Part shown: positions 1 to 8,199 of the stretch, one piece after another | Numbering within the stretch: the stretch's first letter is position 1 | How the letters are laid out: each line of letters opens with the position of its first letter | DNA from: Brevibacillus sp. DP1.3A | GTDB lineage: Bacteria > Bacillota > Bacilli > Brevibacillales > Brevibacillaceae | Reading direction: 5' to 3' | Assembly (NCBI RefSeq): GCF_013284245.2 | Contig: NZ_CP085876.1 | Location: 6,494,501-6,558,500, forward strand | DNA length: 64,000 bases | Program-made: the position numbers and the translations under genes | Notes under the pieces: generated by a model | The model's input: the letters and a program-made list of their open reading frames with translations, nothing else | Told to the model about the DNA's origin: nothing | Databases searched by the model: none

Positions 1-1554
1 CGGCTTTTGCAGATGTTCATTTTCACCGTGCTGGATCATTTTTTCTACCGAGGAGTACATGGTGGAAAATACGTCGCACACTTCTGCTTCGCGATCCTCC
101 TCGTAGTGGATGAGGCGAGTCGGGTCCGCTTGTCGGCACCAAGCGGCCATTGCCCGGAAATTGCAGCCGAAGCCGGATTCGTTGCCAAGCGACCACATGA
201 TGATCGACGGATGGTTTTTGTCCCGCTCCACCATGCGCTCCATGCGCTCCACGTACGTCTGCTCCCACTCTGGATCATCGCTCAGCTGACTAATGTTGCC
301 CGTTAACTGGAAGCCATGTGTCTCCAAATCGGTTTCGTCCATGACATACAATCCGTATTGGTCGCACAAATCATAAAAGCGCGGATCGTTCGGGTAATGC
401 GCGGTACGAACGGCGTTGATGTTGTGTCGTTTCATCATGAGCACATCTTCACGCATCGTTTCATACGGGACTGCACGCCCGAGGTCAGGATGATGATCAT
501 GGCGGTTCACGCCGTTTAGGCGAATCGCCACGCCGTTTACGAAGAAGTTGTTTCCTTTTACTTCGACCCGTCGGAAGCCCACACGAATCGGGATAACTTC
601 TGACTTTTCGCCCGACTCCTGCTCAATCGCAAGCAGCAGATGATACAGGTTCGGTTCCTCCGCCGACCATTTTTTTGGCTCCTGCACCGGAAGCTCCAAG
701 GTCACGACCTTTTCCTGTCCGGCTACCAGATCGCCTGCTCCGGTTTCGGTCAGCGAAGCGATAGACGTGTAGGATTGATCCAGCAGCTTTGCGGTCACGC
801 TCACCCCGTCATAGGCAGCAGCGGAACTGTTTTCTATATGGACACGTACGCGCAGCACACCATGGCGGAAATCATCATCCAGATCAGTCACGACTGCCAG
901 ATCTCTCACATGCAGCTTCGGTCTGGCAATCAGGGAAACATCCCGGAAAATCCCACTCAAGTACCACATATCTTGATCCTCGACATACGTACCGTCCGAC
1001 CATTGGTACACTTGAACAGCCAAGCGATTACTGCCTTCCTGCAACAGCTCCGTCACATCAAACTCAGATGGCAAGCGGCTTCCTTGGCTATAGCCGACTT
1101 CCTTCCCGTTCAACCACACATGAAAAGCGCTGTCGACCCCTTCAAATCGTAGGATCACCTGCTGATTTTGCCACGCAGACGCTACGGTAAACTCTCGTAA
1201 ATAGCAGCCTGTCGGGTTATCTGATGGAACATCCGGCGGATCGACCGGAAACGGATAGTACAAGTCCGTGTAATGCGGTTTACCATACCCTTGCAGTTGC
1301 CAATGCCCCGGCACCTGAATTCGGGCCCACTCCGTTTCATCATAATCGGCGGCAAAAAAGTTTTCCGGCACTCGCAGCGGTGATTCTGCGTAAGCAAACT
1401 GCCAATGCCCATTCAACAATTGAAACCACGATGTCGCGCCTCTTTCATACGTCAGTGCTCCCGATTCTTCCGGGTAAGACAAAAAGTAAGCCCGCGCCGC
1501 TAAGCGATTTCGCTCTAACAGCTGATGATTTGCCCAGTCATACCGTTGATGCAT
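1..1554 (-). CDS. lacZ: Beta-galactosidase LacZ (GH2), 3' end cut by window edge
   Basis: Hydrolyses beta-galactosides in the cytoplasm. The 518 codons present give the N-terminal sugar-binding and immunoglobulin-like domains and the start of the TIM barrel. Visible GH2 signatures are NGVAIRLNGVNRHDHHPD, MMKRHNINAVRTAHYP, DETDLETHGF and WSLGNESGFG. The acid/base Glu falls at residue 459, close to E. coli Glu461. The nucleophile region and the last half lie outside the window. The ATG at 1554 follows AGAGGAG and sits 18 nt after the ROK kinase stop. It is the last visible gene of the leftward sugar operon, so it probably supplies the hexose used by the upstream enzymes. The frame is open to base 1 with no defect. 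Confidence 0.95.
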   Translation of the reverse strand, partial: MHQRYDWANHQLLERNRLAARAYFLSYPEESGALTYERGATSWFQLLNGHWQFAYAESPLRVPENFFAADYDETEWARIQVPGHWQLQGYGKPHYTDLYYPFPVDPPDVPSDNPTGCYLREFTVASAWQNQQVILRFEGVDSAFHVWLNGKEVGYSQGSRLPSEFDVTELLQEGSNRLAVQVYQWSDGTYVEDQDMWYLSGIFRDVSLIARPKLHVRDLAVVTDLDDDFRHGVLRVRVHIENSSAAAYDGVSVTAKLLDQSYTSIASLTETGAGDLVAGQEKVVTLELPVQEPKKWSAEEPNLYHLLLAIEQESGEKSEVIPIRVGFRRVEVKGNNFFVNGVAIRLNGVNRHDHHPDLGRAVPYETMREDVLMMKRHNINAVRTAHYPNDPRFYDLCDQYGLYVMDETDLETHGFQLTGNISQLSDDPEWEQTYVERMERMVERDKNHPSIIMWSLGNESGFGCNFRAMAAWCRQADPTRLIHYEEDREAEVCDVFSTMYSSVEKMIQHGENEHLQKP

Positions 1555-1572
1555 CGATGTACACTCCTCTTT

Positions 1573-2571
1573 TTACGATTTCACGGTTCCTTGTTCCCTG
1601 TTCATTGCTTGCAGGGCCAAGGCGCCTGCACCGAGCATTCCTGCATCTGCACCAAGCTCGGCCAAAACGATCTTTGTCTGTTGATGAACGACTTCCATGG
1701 CGTACCGTTGTACACTCGCTTGTACTGGTGCCAGCAATAGCTCCCCAGCCCGGCAAACCCCACCACCGATCACTACGAGTTGCGGGTTGCACACGTTCAC
1801 CAAGACAGACAAAGCCCAGCCAGTTACTTCACATGCTTCGTTCCATGCGCAGGTCGCCACTGCATCACCTTGTTCCACTGCCGTAGCCACCTGCTCAGCC
1901 GTAATCCGCTCAATCTGTCCATCGCACAGCGTAAACAGAGGAGAGGCTTTTGCTTGCCGCGGATTTGCATCGAGCTCCTTGTCCAAGCGTTCACGGGCCA
2001 GTCTCGCAATACCTGTGGCAGATGCGACCGTCTCTACACAGCCGAGCTTGCCGCAATTGCATGGAGCAGTAAGCCCTGGATAGCGCACATGACCAATCTC
2101 TCCCGCGAATCCGTGACTGCCGCGAACGAGCTTGCCTTCGTTTACAATCCCTGCCCCCACTCCCGTACCAAGCGGCACGAAAACGAGGTGACTTACCTCC
2201 CGACCCGCACCGAATATGGCTTCTCCGAGCGCAGCTGTCCGTAAATCGTTTTCAAAAAAAAGCGGCAGCTCCACCAGCTTCGCAAGTGGTGTCCGCAAGT
2301 CTGCCTGATGCAATTGAAAGTTGGGCGAGTGAACTGATATCCCATTATCCGCATCAAAAGGACCAGGAAATCCGATCCCTACTGCCTCTATTTGAACGGG
2401 TGATTGATCCCGCAGTTCGTTAATCAGGGCAGCCATTCGCTCGATCAAGATGGGCAAGTTGTTATGAACTTTTGTCTCCTTGGCAGCCCGGAGGAGAATC
2501 CGCCCATTCTCGTCCATGACCGCCCCTTTCATTGTCGTACCACCGACATCCAGGCCAATTACATGGCGCAT
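1573..2571 (-). CDS. ROK-family sugar kinase
   Basis: Probably an ATP-dependent hexokinase of the ROK family (332 aa), phosphorylating a free sugar at C6. The N-terminal phosphate-binding motif DVGGTTMKG and the ROK zinc motif CNCGKLGCVE are both present, as is a GxGVGAGI stretch. An upstream in-frame ATG exists, but ATG 2571 follows AGGGAGGAG at a good distance and puts the ATP motif near the N-terminus as in other ROK kinases. It lies between the PfkB kinase (28-nt gap) and lacZ (18-nt gap). No PTS gene is visible, so a free sugar released by LacZ is the natural substrate. Substrate (glucose, galactose or another) cannot be read from sequence. Confidence 0.9.
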   Translation of the reverse strand: MRHVIGLDVGGTTMKGAVMDENGRILLRAAKETKVHNNLPILIERMAALINELRDQSPVQIEAVGIGFPGPFDADNGISVHSPNFQLHQADLRTPLAKLVELPLFFENDLRTAALGEAIFGAGREVSHLVFVPLGTGVGAGIVNEGKLVRGSHGFAGEIGHVRYPGLTAPCNCGKLGCVETVASATGIARLARERLDKELDANPRQAKASPLFTLCDGQIERITAEQVATAVEQGDAVATCAWNEACEVTGWALSVLVNVCNPQLVVIGGGVCRAGELLLAPVQASVQRYAMEVVHQQTKIVLAELGADAGMLGAGALALQAMNREQGTVKS

Positions 2572-2599
2572 GCTACTCCTCCCTTCTGAACCAGCTATT

Positions 2600-3544
2600 C
2601 TACTCGACTCGCTCCACATGCATCGGCTGACTTCTCAACCTCTGCACATCGTCGGGCGCGATCATGCCCGCTCCAAACGACCGCGTATTCGCGGCGCCGC
2701 ATGCCATCCCCAACCAAATTGCATCTGGCCAAGCCAAGCCTCGCAGCCTTCCGACAAGGACACCCGCAAGCATGGAATCACCGCAGCCCACTGTATTTTT
2801 CACTTCGGTATCCGCTAACGGGATCGCCGAAATACGCCACGTCTCCAGGCCATCGCCAAACCACGCGCCCTCCTCCCCCAACGAGAGAAGGACTCGTTGG
2901 GCACCACGCTCACGTAGCTCGCGTATCGCTCTGCATCGGGCCTTGTAGCTATCCAGCGAAAATCCGAGAATCGCTTCTGCTTCCGGTCGATTGGGCTTGA
3001 TGAGCGAGGGCGTTGCTTTTATTCCTTCCAGCAGGGCCTGGCCGCTCGTATCGAGCACGCATGCGGTTCCTTTCCGGGCGACACCTCGGATGAGCGCAGC
3101 GTATGTTTCAGCTGGAACGCCACCTGGCAAGCTTCCGGAAAAGACCATGTACTGTGCCTTGGCCGCCAGCTCGATCAAACGCGTTTGCAAGCGACTGATC
3201 TCTTCTTCACTGGGTGCAGGTCCTTGCTCTAACACTTCTGTCACCGTTTTTTCCTGTTCGTCGAGAAACGCCAGACACAGTCGGGATTCTCCGCTCGTTT
3301 CAATAAAGGAGGAGGTAATCCCCTCACGTTCGCAGCCTTCCACGATGAACCTCCCGTTGTGACCGGCGACAAAACCGCTTGCGACTACATCCTGCCCCAA
3401 CGCTTTTGCTACACGGGCCACATTTAGCCCTTTTCCGCCGGGCAAGCTCAGTACATCAGCCGTGCGATGCAGCTCTCCAGATCGAAAATGCGAGAGGCGA
3501 TACGTCTTATCGATGGCTGCGTTCAGTGTTACCGTTACGAGCAT
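2600..3544 (-). CDS. PfkB-family kinase (1-phosphofructokinase / tagatose-6-phosphate kinase type)
   Basis: A 314-residue PfkB kinase that would add a second phosphate to a ketose phosphate, giving a ketohexose bisphosphate. It begins MLVTVTLNAAIDKTY, typical of the FruK/LacC branch. It has the first PfkB signature GGKGLNVARVAKALG and the C-terminal NTVGCGDSMLAG with the catalytic Asp. The start overlaps the 3' end of the SIS gene region (one base between stop and ATG), so the two are translationally linked. With the aldolase two genes upstream, the likely product is fructose- or tagatose-1,6-bisphosphate. LacC versus FruK cannot be separated by eye. Confidence 0.9.
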   Translation of the reverse strand: MLVTVTLNAAIDKTYRLSHFRSGELHRTADVLSLPGGKGLNVARVAKALGQDVVASGFVAGHNGRFIVEGCEREGITSSFIETSGESRLCLAFLDEQEKTVTEVLEQGPAPSEEEISRLQTRLIELAAKAQYMVFSGSLPGGVPAETYAALIRGVARKGTACVLDTSGQALLEGIKATPSLIKPNRPEAEAILGFSLDSYKARCRAIRELRERGAQRVLLSLGEEGAWFGDGLETWRISAIPLADTEVKNTVGCGDSMLAGVLVGRLRGLAWPDAIWLGMACGAANTRSFGAGMIAPDDVQRLRSQPMHVERVE

Positions 3545-3545
3545 G

Positions 3546-4637
3546 CTATCTCACCTGCACAGTAACGAGCGGCTGCCCCATTTTTTGTTTGAACAAATTG
3601 ATCACTTCTACAGGGGTTGGATCGACGCCACGAATCAATGCAGCGTACAGCGACACGAAGTCAGCTAAGTACACGATAGAAAACAACCGAGCCATTCGGG
3701 ATACGCCGTGGGAATGAACCACCCTTACCCCACCAGCGCGCTCACGCAAAATATCAGCGCTGATCTCTACACGTTGGGTCGTCTTCTCGCTGTCCTCCAG
3801 ATCGCGAAGGAGTGTAAAATGAACGCCCTTCAGCAGTGCAGACGGCGAATCCCAACCCACAGCTTCGTCGTGGTGAAGGCTCGGAATGGCGTTCCAAAAT
3901 GCCATCAGCTTGCTGTTTTCCCCGAGCTGGTTTTTCCAACGCCATGCAGGAGCATCGAAAAACGGTAGCGTTCCGTACACAACAGGTATCAGTCCATCCA
4001 TTTCAATGGCGATTTGTTTGGCTTCATTTTTCTCGATCGGAGAGTCCGTTCCGTAGATGTGCTTCCACTCCTCGAACAGGGCAATCGTCTCCTCGACCTC
4101 CGCACGTTTGTCGGAAATCAGCCCGAGCTTCGTCAGGATGGCAAGTATCGGCAGGAAGATGTAGCCGAGTACGATCCGCGGCATCATTCCGCCCGGCACG
4201 AGCAAGCACGCATGATTGTGTTCACGAGCCATCTCCAATACTTTTCCACCCGCCGTAATGACGGCGATCTGTGCTCCTTTGGCAATCGCTGCTTCGTAGC
4301 CGCTGACGACTTCTTCTGTATTGCCAGAGTGGCTAACGACGATGACGAGCGTCTTCGCATCTACAAAAGCCGGGATGGTGTAGCCTTGATTTAACTGAAG
4401 CGGCACTTGCAGTTCGGCAAACAAATACGACTTGATCAAATTGACGCTCGCAGCCGAACCACCACCAGTACCAAGCACCACAATATTTTCAATTTTAACA
4501 GAAATATTAGATACATCTAAACTATCAGATAATTTTATGCCTGTTTTAAATTGTTCATCGTAGCTTTCCGTATCTTGCAGTGCAAAAATCGTGTCCAGTT
4601 CGCGCAACGCTTTCGCATCATCGAGATTTATACGCAT
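3546..4637 (-). CDS. SIS-domain sugar isomerase (PGI/PMI-like)
   Basis: Sugar-phosphate isomerase of 363 aa with a SIS fold. Visible: VVLGTGGGSAASVN for the first phosphate loop, the LVIVVSHSGNTEE signature, ITAGGKVLE, and a C-terminal bact-PGI-like part with HHDEAVGWD. The pattern resembles bifunctional phosphoglucose/phosphomannose isomerases more than AgaS. A longer in-frame start exists, but ATG 4637 follows GGAAGGGACG and begins MRINLDDAKALREL. The gene is 29 nt downstream of the aldolase. In this operon the likely step is aldose-6-phosphate to ketose-6-phosphate, which would replace LacAB in a tagatose-type route. Confidence 0.85.
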   Translation of the reverse strand: MRINLDDAKALRELDTIFALQDTESYDEQFKTGIKLSDSLDVSNISVKIENIVVLGTGGGSAASVNLIKSYLFAELQVPLQLNQGYTIPAFVDAKTLVIVVSHSGNTEEVVSGYEAAIAKGAQIAVITAGGKVLEMAREHNHACLLVPGGMMPRIVLGYIFLPILAILTKLGLISDKRAEVEETIALFEEWKHIYGTDSPIEKNEAKQIAIEMDGLIPVVYGTLPFFDAPAWRWKNQLGENSKLMAFWNAIPSLHHDEAVGWDSPSALLKGVHFTLLRDLEDSEKTTQRVEISADILRERAGGVRVVHSHGVSRMARLFSIVYLADFVSLYAALIRGVDPTPVEVINLFKQKMGQPLVTVQVR

Positions 4638-4666
4638 GTAAAATCGTCCCTTCCTGTCCTTTTTGA

Positions 4667-5530
4667 TTAACGTACACTTGCTTTTCCAACACAACCGCAC
4701 ATCTCCATCTTGGCGAGAGCCACTTCTTTGACCGCCTGCTTGGCCTGCTTCATATAGGTGCGCGGGTCGTTTTCCTGGGGGTTGTTGTCAAATACGCCCT
4801 TGATCGCTTGTGAAAACGCGATACGCAGCTCTGTCGCTACGTTCATTTTTGCCATGCCGAGCTGAACCGCCCGCTTCACCTGCTCCTCGGGAATTCCAGA
4901 TCCGCCGTGCAACACAAGCGGTACAGAAACACGACGGGCAATCTCTTCGATGCGAGCAAAATCAATGCGCGGCTCCCCCTTGTAAATCCCGTGAGCCGTA
5001 CCAATAGCCGGAGCCAACGTATCCACGCCAGTCAACTCGATAAATTTCTCGCACTCGATCGGGTCAGCAAGCGCAGCATCTGCATCGTCGACAACGAGAT
5101 CGTCCTCCACGCCACCAACTTTGCCGAGCTCAGCCTCCACATTGACACCGCGCTCTCTAGCCAGCTCCACTACACGCCGCGTCATAGACGCATTTTCCGC
5201 AAAAGGATGCATCGACGCATCGATCATGACCGATGTATAACCCGCTTCGATACATCGCACAATGAGTTCCTCTTCATGACAATGATCCAAATGCAGGGCA
5301 ATCGGCACCCGGGCCTCTTCTGAGGCTACCCGGGCGATTGCTGTTACATACTCAGGTCCGAGATGCCGGACCGTTCCGACTGTGGTCTGTAAAATGAGCG
5401 GTGCGTTTGCTTCGCAAGCCGCCTCCACTACTGCTTGGAGCATTTCCATCGTGTGTACGTTGAATGCTCCTACACAATATCCTTGCTCCCTTGCTGTGCG
5501 CAGCATCTGTGTCGATGATACCAAGGCCAT
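4667..5530 (-). CDS. Class II ketose-1,6-bisphosphate aldolase
   Basis: Zinc-dependent class II aldolase (287 aa) cleaving fructose- or tagatose-1,6-bisphosphate to two triose phosphates. Metal and phosphate ligands are visible in HLDHC (near residue 80), EAELG, GTAHGIYKG, LHGGSGIPEE and NVATELR. The overall shape fits GatY/KbaY/FbaA-like enzymes. ATG 5530 follows a GGGGGAT site. It is the first enzyme gene after the DeoR regulator (33-nt gap). Whether the natural substrate is the fructose or tagatose epimer is open; lacZ in the operon favours tagatose. Confidence 0.92.
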   Translation of the reverse strand: MALVSSTQMLRTAREQGYCVGAFNVHTMEMLQAVVEAACEANAPLILQTTVGTVRHLGPEYVTAIARVASEEARVPIALHLDHCHEEELIVRCIEAGYTSVMIDASMHPFAENASMTRRVVELARERGVNVEAELGKVGGVEDDLVVDDADAALADPIECEKFIELTGVDTLAPAIGTAHGIYKGEPRIDFARIEEIARRVSVPLVLHGGSGIPEEQVKRAVQLGMAKMNVATELRIAFSQAIKGVFDNNPQENDPRTYMKQAKQAVKEVALAKMEMCGCVGKASVR

Positions 5531-5563
5531 ATCGATCCCCCATTTCCTTTCTGAACTGGTAGT

Positions 5564-6343
5564 TTACTTGGTCACAACCTGCAAGCTCGCCAGCTCCAGG
5601 TTGATGCCCAGCTCCGCATACTTACTGACAAGATGCTGTCCTGCCGCATCCGTAATAATCCGATCCACATCGGACACCCCGGCGAACTTCGCCAAATGCG
5701 TCTCTCCGAACTTGCTGTGGTCGGCCAGCACGTAGACTTTTCTGGCGCGTTCCATCATGACTTGGTTGATTTGCGCTTCAGCCAGATTGAGCGTTGTCAG
5801 CCCGTTTTCCGGATGAACCCCATCTGCCCCGATAAAGCATTTGAAGACAGAAAGTCCTCGCAGATTATCCGCTGCGACAGAACCAACGAGCGCAAAGGAT
5901 TTGTGGCGCATCTCTCCACCGATCAAAATGACGTGGTGCTTGCCTTGACTGTTCAGCTCCATCGCGATGTTGACCGCATTCGTCACGACAGTCAGATCAT
6001 TTAAGCCGCGCAGCAGCTTGGCGAGCTCCATCATCGTGGTCCCTGCCCCGAGAATAACCGTGTCCCCCGGCTGTATGTGCGACAGCGCTTGATGGGCAAT
6101 CGCTTGCTTCTCTTCGCTTCTCTCTTCCAGCTTTTCTGTGAAACTGCGCTCCAATGGCAAGAAATTCGTAATCGTCGCGCCTCCGTGAATGCGCGTCAGC
6201 AGACCATCGTTTTCAAGCTTGATCAAATCTTTTCGAATCGTTACTTCAGACACATCCAGCGCCAGACTCAATTGGCTGACGGTTACGCTCTGTTCTACCT
6301 TCAATTGTTCGAGGATCTTGCTGTGCCGTTCGGCTGCCAGCAT
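5564..6343 (-). CDS. DeoR/GlpR-family transcriptional repressor
   Basis: A 259-residue DeoR-type regulator. The N-terminal winged helix-turn-helix is visible (QSVTVSQLSLALDVSEVTIRKDL, then GLLTRIHGGA), followed by a DeoRC sugar-phosphate sensor domain with VILGAGTTMMELAK and IGADGVHPENG. Such repressors usually respond to a phosphorylated intermediate of the pathway they control. It is the first gene of the six-gene leftward operon and is preceded by repeated CGAAA boxes, so it probably represses its own operon. Confidence 0.93.
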   Translation of the reverse strand: MLAAERHSKILEQLKVEQSVTVSQLSLALDVSEVTIRKDLIKLENDGLLTRIHGGATITNFLPLERSFTEKLEERSEEKQAIAHQALSHIQPGDTVILGAGTTMMELAKLLRGLNDLTVVTNAVNIAMELNSQGKHHVILIGGEMRHKSFALVGSVAADNLRGLSVFKCFIGADGVHPENGLTTLNLAEAQINQVMMERARKVYVLADHSKFGETHLAKFAGVSDVDRIITDAAGQHLVSKYAELGINLELASLQVVTK

Positions 6344-6369
6344 ATGACTTCACTTCCTTACGATCATAA

Positions 6370-6419
6370 ATTATACAGTTTCGTTTCGTTTTGTTTCTAT
6401 TTTCCTTTCGTTTACTTTC
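6370..6419 (-). promoter_or_regulatory. Operon promoter with repeated CGAAA boxes (DeoR operator)
   Basis: Read on the minus strand, a TATAAT (6370-6375) sits 26 nt before the deoR ATG. It is preceded by closely spaced AAACGAAA, AAACAAAACGAAA and ACGAAAC units. Tandem A-rich CGAAA boxes are characteristic of DeoR-family operators. No good -35 hexamer is visible, because the repeats occupy that place. Confidence 0.6.
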
Positions 6420-6531
6420 ACTTCGATCTTAGCATTGTAGAAAAACGAATGTCAAATAAGTTGTGAAATTTTCAGAAAATAAAACCAGCCTGCTCTGGTT
6501 CTAGACCCAAACAGACTGGTTGGTTGCCTCT

Positions 6532-7404
6532 TTACCCGATATCCCGACTTTCCAGCATGAAATCAATAAACTTCTTATGCGCCCGTGAAAGCCACTTGTT
6601 TTTATGGTAGGCAATTTGCGCATAGAACAACAGCTCTTCCTCGCACGCTATCATTTTCACTTTTTGCTCATTCAACAAGGCTTCGACACTAATATAAGGC
6701 ATCAAGCTCACGCCTAGCCCATTCGCCACACTCTGCTTGATCGCTTCCATACTGGAGAATTCCAGGTGGTGCTTCGGCCTGATCTCCCTTTTTTCCAAGA
6801 ATCGTTGAAAAAACCGCCGCAGAGCACAATGCTCTCCGCTAAAAATCATACATTCCTCGCCAGCATCCTCTATTTTCTCAAACGAATGATCGCGTCCCCC
6901 GATAAATACCAATCGCTCGGTAGAGAACTGCTCCACGACTAGATTCGGATCATCGAGCTTTGGCTCCAGCGTGATCACGATATCCAATAGACCTTCATGC
7001 AGCTTTTCCCGCAAGCGAATGCAGTCGTCCATTACAAATGAAATATTTACGCCTGGGTAGCTCGCTCTGTACTTGGACAAAATGTCACCCAACCGATAGA
7101 TCGTAATCGTCTCCGAGGCTCCAATGCGTAACTCGCCTTGCAGTGATTGCTCATTCGCCGATATATCCTTGATCTTCGCATACGAAACCAGCAGCTCCTC
7201 GACATACGTGTACAGCTCGCGGCCATAGGCGGTCAACTGAATTTTCTTTCCCAGTCGATCAAACAGAGGGACGCCCATTCCTTCTTCCAACTGCTGAATA
7301 TGGGAGGTAATCGTCGCCTGTGAATATTGCAGTGCTTGTGCGGCCTTCGTAAAGCTGTTGAAATCGACGACTGCCTTAAAGGTTTGAAATTGGCGAATCT
7401 CCAT
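6532..7404 (-). CDS. LysR-family transcriptional regulator
   Basis: LysR-type regulator of 290 aa. The N-terminal helix-turn-helix reads FNSFTKAAQALQYSQATITSHI and is followed by the usual LFDRLGKKIQLTAYG. The rest is a periplasmic-binding-like effector domain (GASETITIYRL, GLGVSLMPY). A GGGGGAG site precedes ATG 7404. It is divergent from the DJ-1 gene at 7554, and the shared 149-nt region carries a perfect palindrome, so it probably controls that gene and itself. The ligand is unknown. Confidence 0.93.
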   Translation of the reverse strand: MEIRQFQTFKAVVDFNSFTKAAQALQYSQATITSHIQQLEEGMGVPLFDRLGKKIQLTAYGRELYTYVEELLVSYAKIKDISANEQSLQGELRIGASETITIYRLGDILSKYRASYPGVNISFVMDDCIRLREKLHEGLLDIVITLEPKLDDPNLVVEQFSTERLVFIGGRDHSFEKIEDAGEECMIFSGEHCALRRFFQRFLEKREIRPKHHLEFSSMEAIKQSVANGLGVSLMPYISVEALLNEQKVKMIACEEELLFYAQIAYHKNKWLSRAHKKFIDFMLESRDIG

Positions 7405-7441
7405 GCCCGCTCCCCCTTGCCCGCAATTTTATTATTAGAAA

Positions 7442-7462
7442 TTCTGAAGATCATCTTCAGAA
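7442..7462. promoter_or_regulatory. Perfect 10-1-10 palindrome between lysR and DJ-1 gene
   Basis: The arms TTCTGAAGAT and ATCTTCAGAA flank a single C. The site lies 37 nt upstream of the LysR start and about 90 nt upstream of the DJ-1 start. Its place between divergent genes makes it a strong operator candidate for the LysR protein. Confidence 0.6.
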
Positions 7463-7553
7463 CTTTCATTTTTACTAATAACTAATGATAGCATATGATT
7501 CTTGATAAGTACCGGTACGGCTTGAACGATTCGAACACAGGAGCTGATTTTCG

Positions 7554-8144
7554 ATGAAAAAAGTGTGCTTGTTATTACCGAATGGCTTTGAAGCAGTAGA
7601 AGCAAGTGTATTTACTGATGTAATCGGATGGAACAAGGAAGAGGGCGACGGAACTACGGAGCTGGTGACCGTAGGAACGCGCAAAGAGTTGAAATGCACG
7701 TGGAATTTTACTGTGATTCCCGAAATGGTGATCGACGATGCGAATGTAAACGACTTCGATGCACTGGCACTGCCTGGCGGTTTTGAGCAAGCGGGGTTTT
7801 ATGAAGATGCTTATCGCGAGGACGTTCTCGCTTTCATTCGTGAATTTGAAAAGCAAGGCAAAGTGATCGCCTCCATCTGTGTCGGCGCACTTCCCCTCGG
7901 GAAAAGCGGGATTTTGCAAGGACGAAATGCAACGACCTACAACCTGAACAACCAGTTGCGGCAAAAGCAACTAGCTGCGATGGGTGCCAATGTCATCCCT
8001 GACCAATCCATCGTCATCGACAACAATATTATCACCTCGTACAACCCTTCGACCGCTTTTGATGTGGCATTCACCTTGCTGGAGTCACTGACATCCCGCG
8101 AAAACACCGACAATGTGAAACGCTTGATGGGGTTTCTTGTATAA
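7554..8144 (+). CDS. DJ-1/PfpI-family protein
   Basis: A 196-residue DJ-1/PfpI (class I glutamine-amidotransferase-like) protein. The nucleophile elbow is IASICVGALPLG with the reactive Cys at residue 109, and the conserved acidic residue is Glu14 in NGFEAVEAS. The LPGGF oxyanion segment is near residue 73. Family roles include protein/nucleotide deglycation, glyoxalase activity and redox chaperoning. Divergent LysR control suggests induction by a small molecule or oxidative signal. It is a single-gene unit ended by a strong terminator. Confidence 0.9.
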   Translation: MKKVCLLLPNGFEAVEASVFTDVIGWNKEEGDGTTELVTVGTRKELKCTWNFTVIPEMVIDDANVNDFDALALPGGFEQAGFYEDAYREDVLAFIREFEKQGKVIASICVGALPLGKSGILQGRNATTYNLNNQLRQKQLAAMGANVIPDQSIVIDNNIITSYNPSTAFDVAFTLLESLTSRENTDNVKRLMGFLV

Positions 8145-8146
8145 TA

Positions 8147-8190
8147 AAACCGGCATTCTGCCCAGTGCTCTTGGGTAAATGCCGGTTTCT
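8147..8190 (+). terminator. Rho-independent terminator
   Basis: AAACCGGCATT pairs with AATGCCGGTTT, and an inner CCCA/TGGG stem lies between them. A T-rich run follows. It starts two bases after the DJ-1 stop and separates it from the convergent esterase gene. Confidence 0.85.
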
Positions 8191-8199
8191 TTCTGCTAT

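Noticed and set aside
6483..6521. Terminator between lysR (6532) and deoR
   Set aside because: CCAG/CTGG arms are present but the pairing is short and no T-run follows, so it was not listed as a feature.
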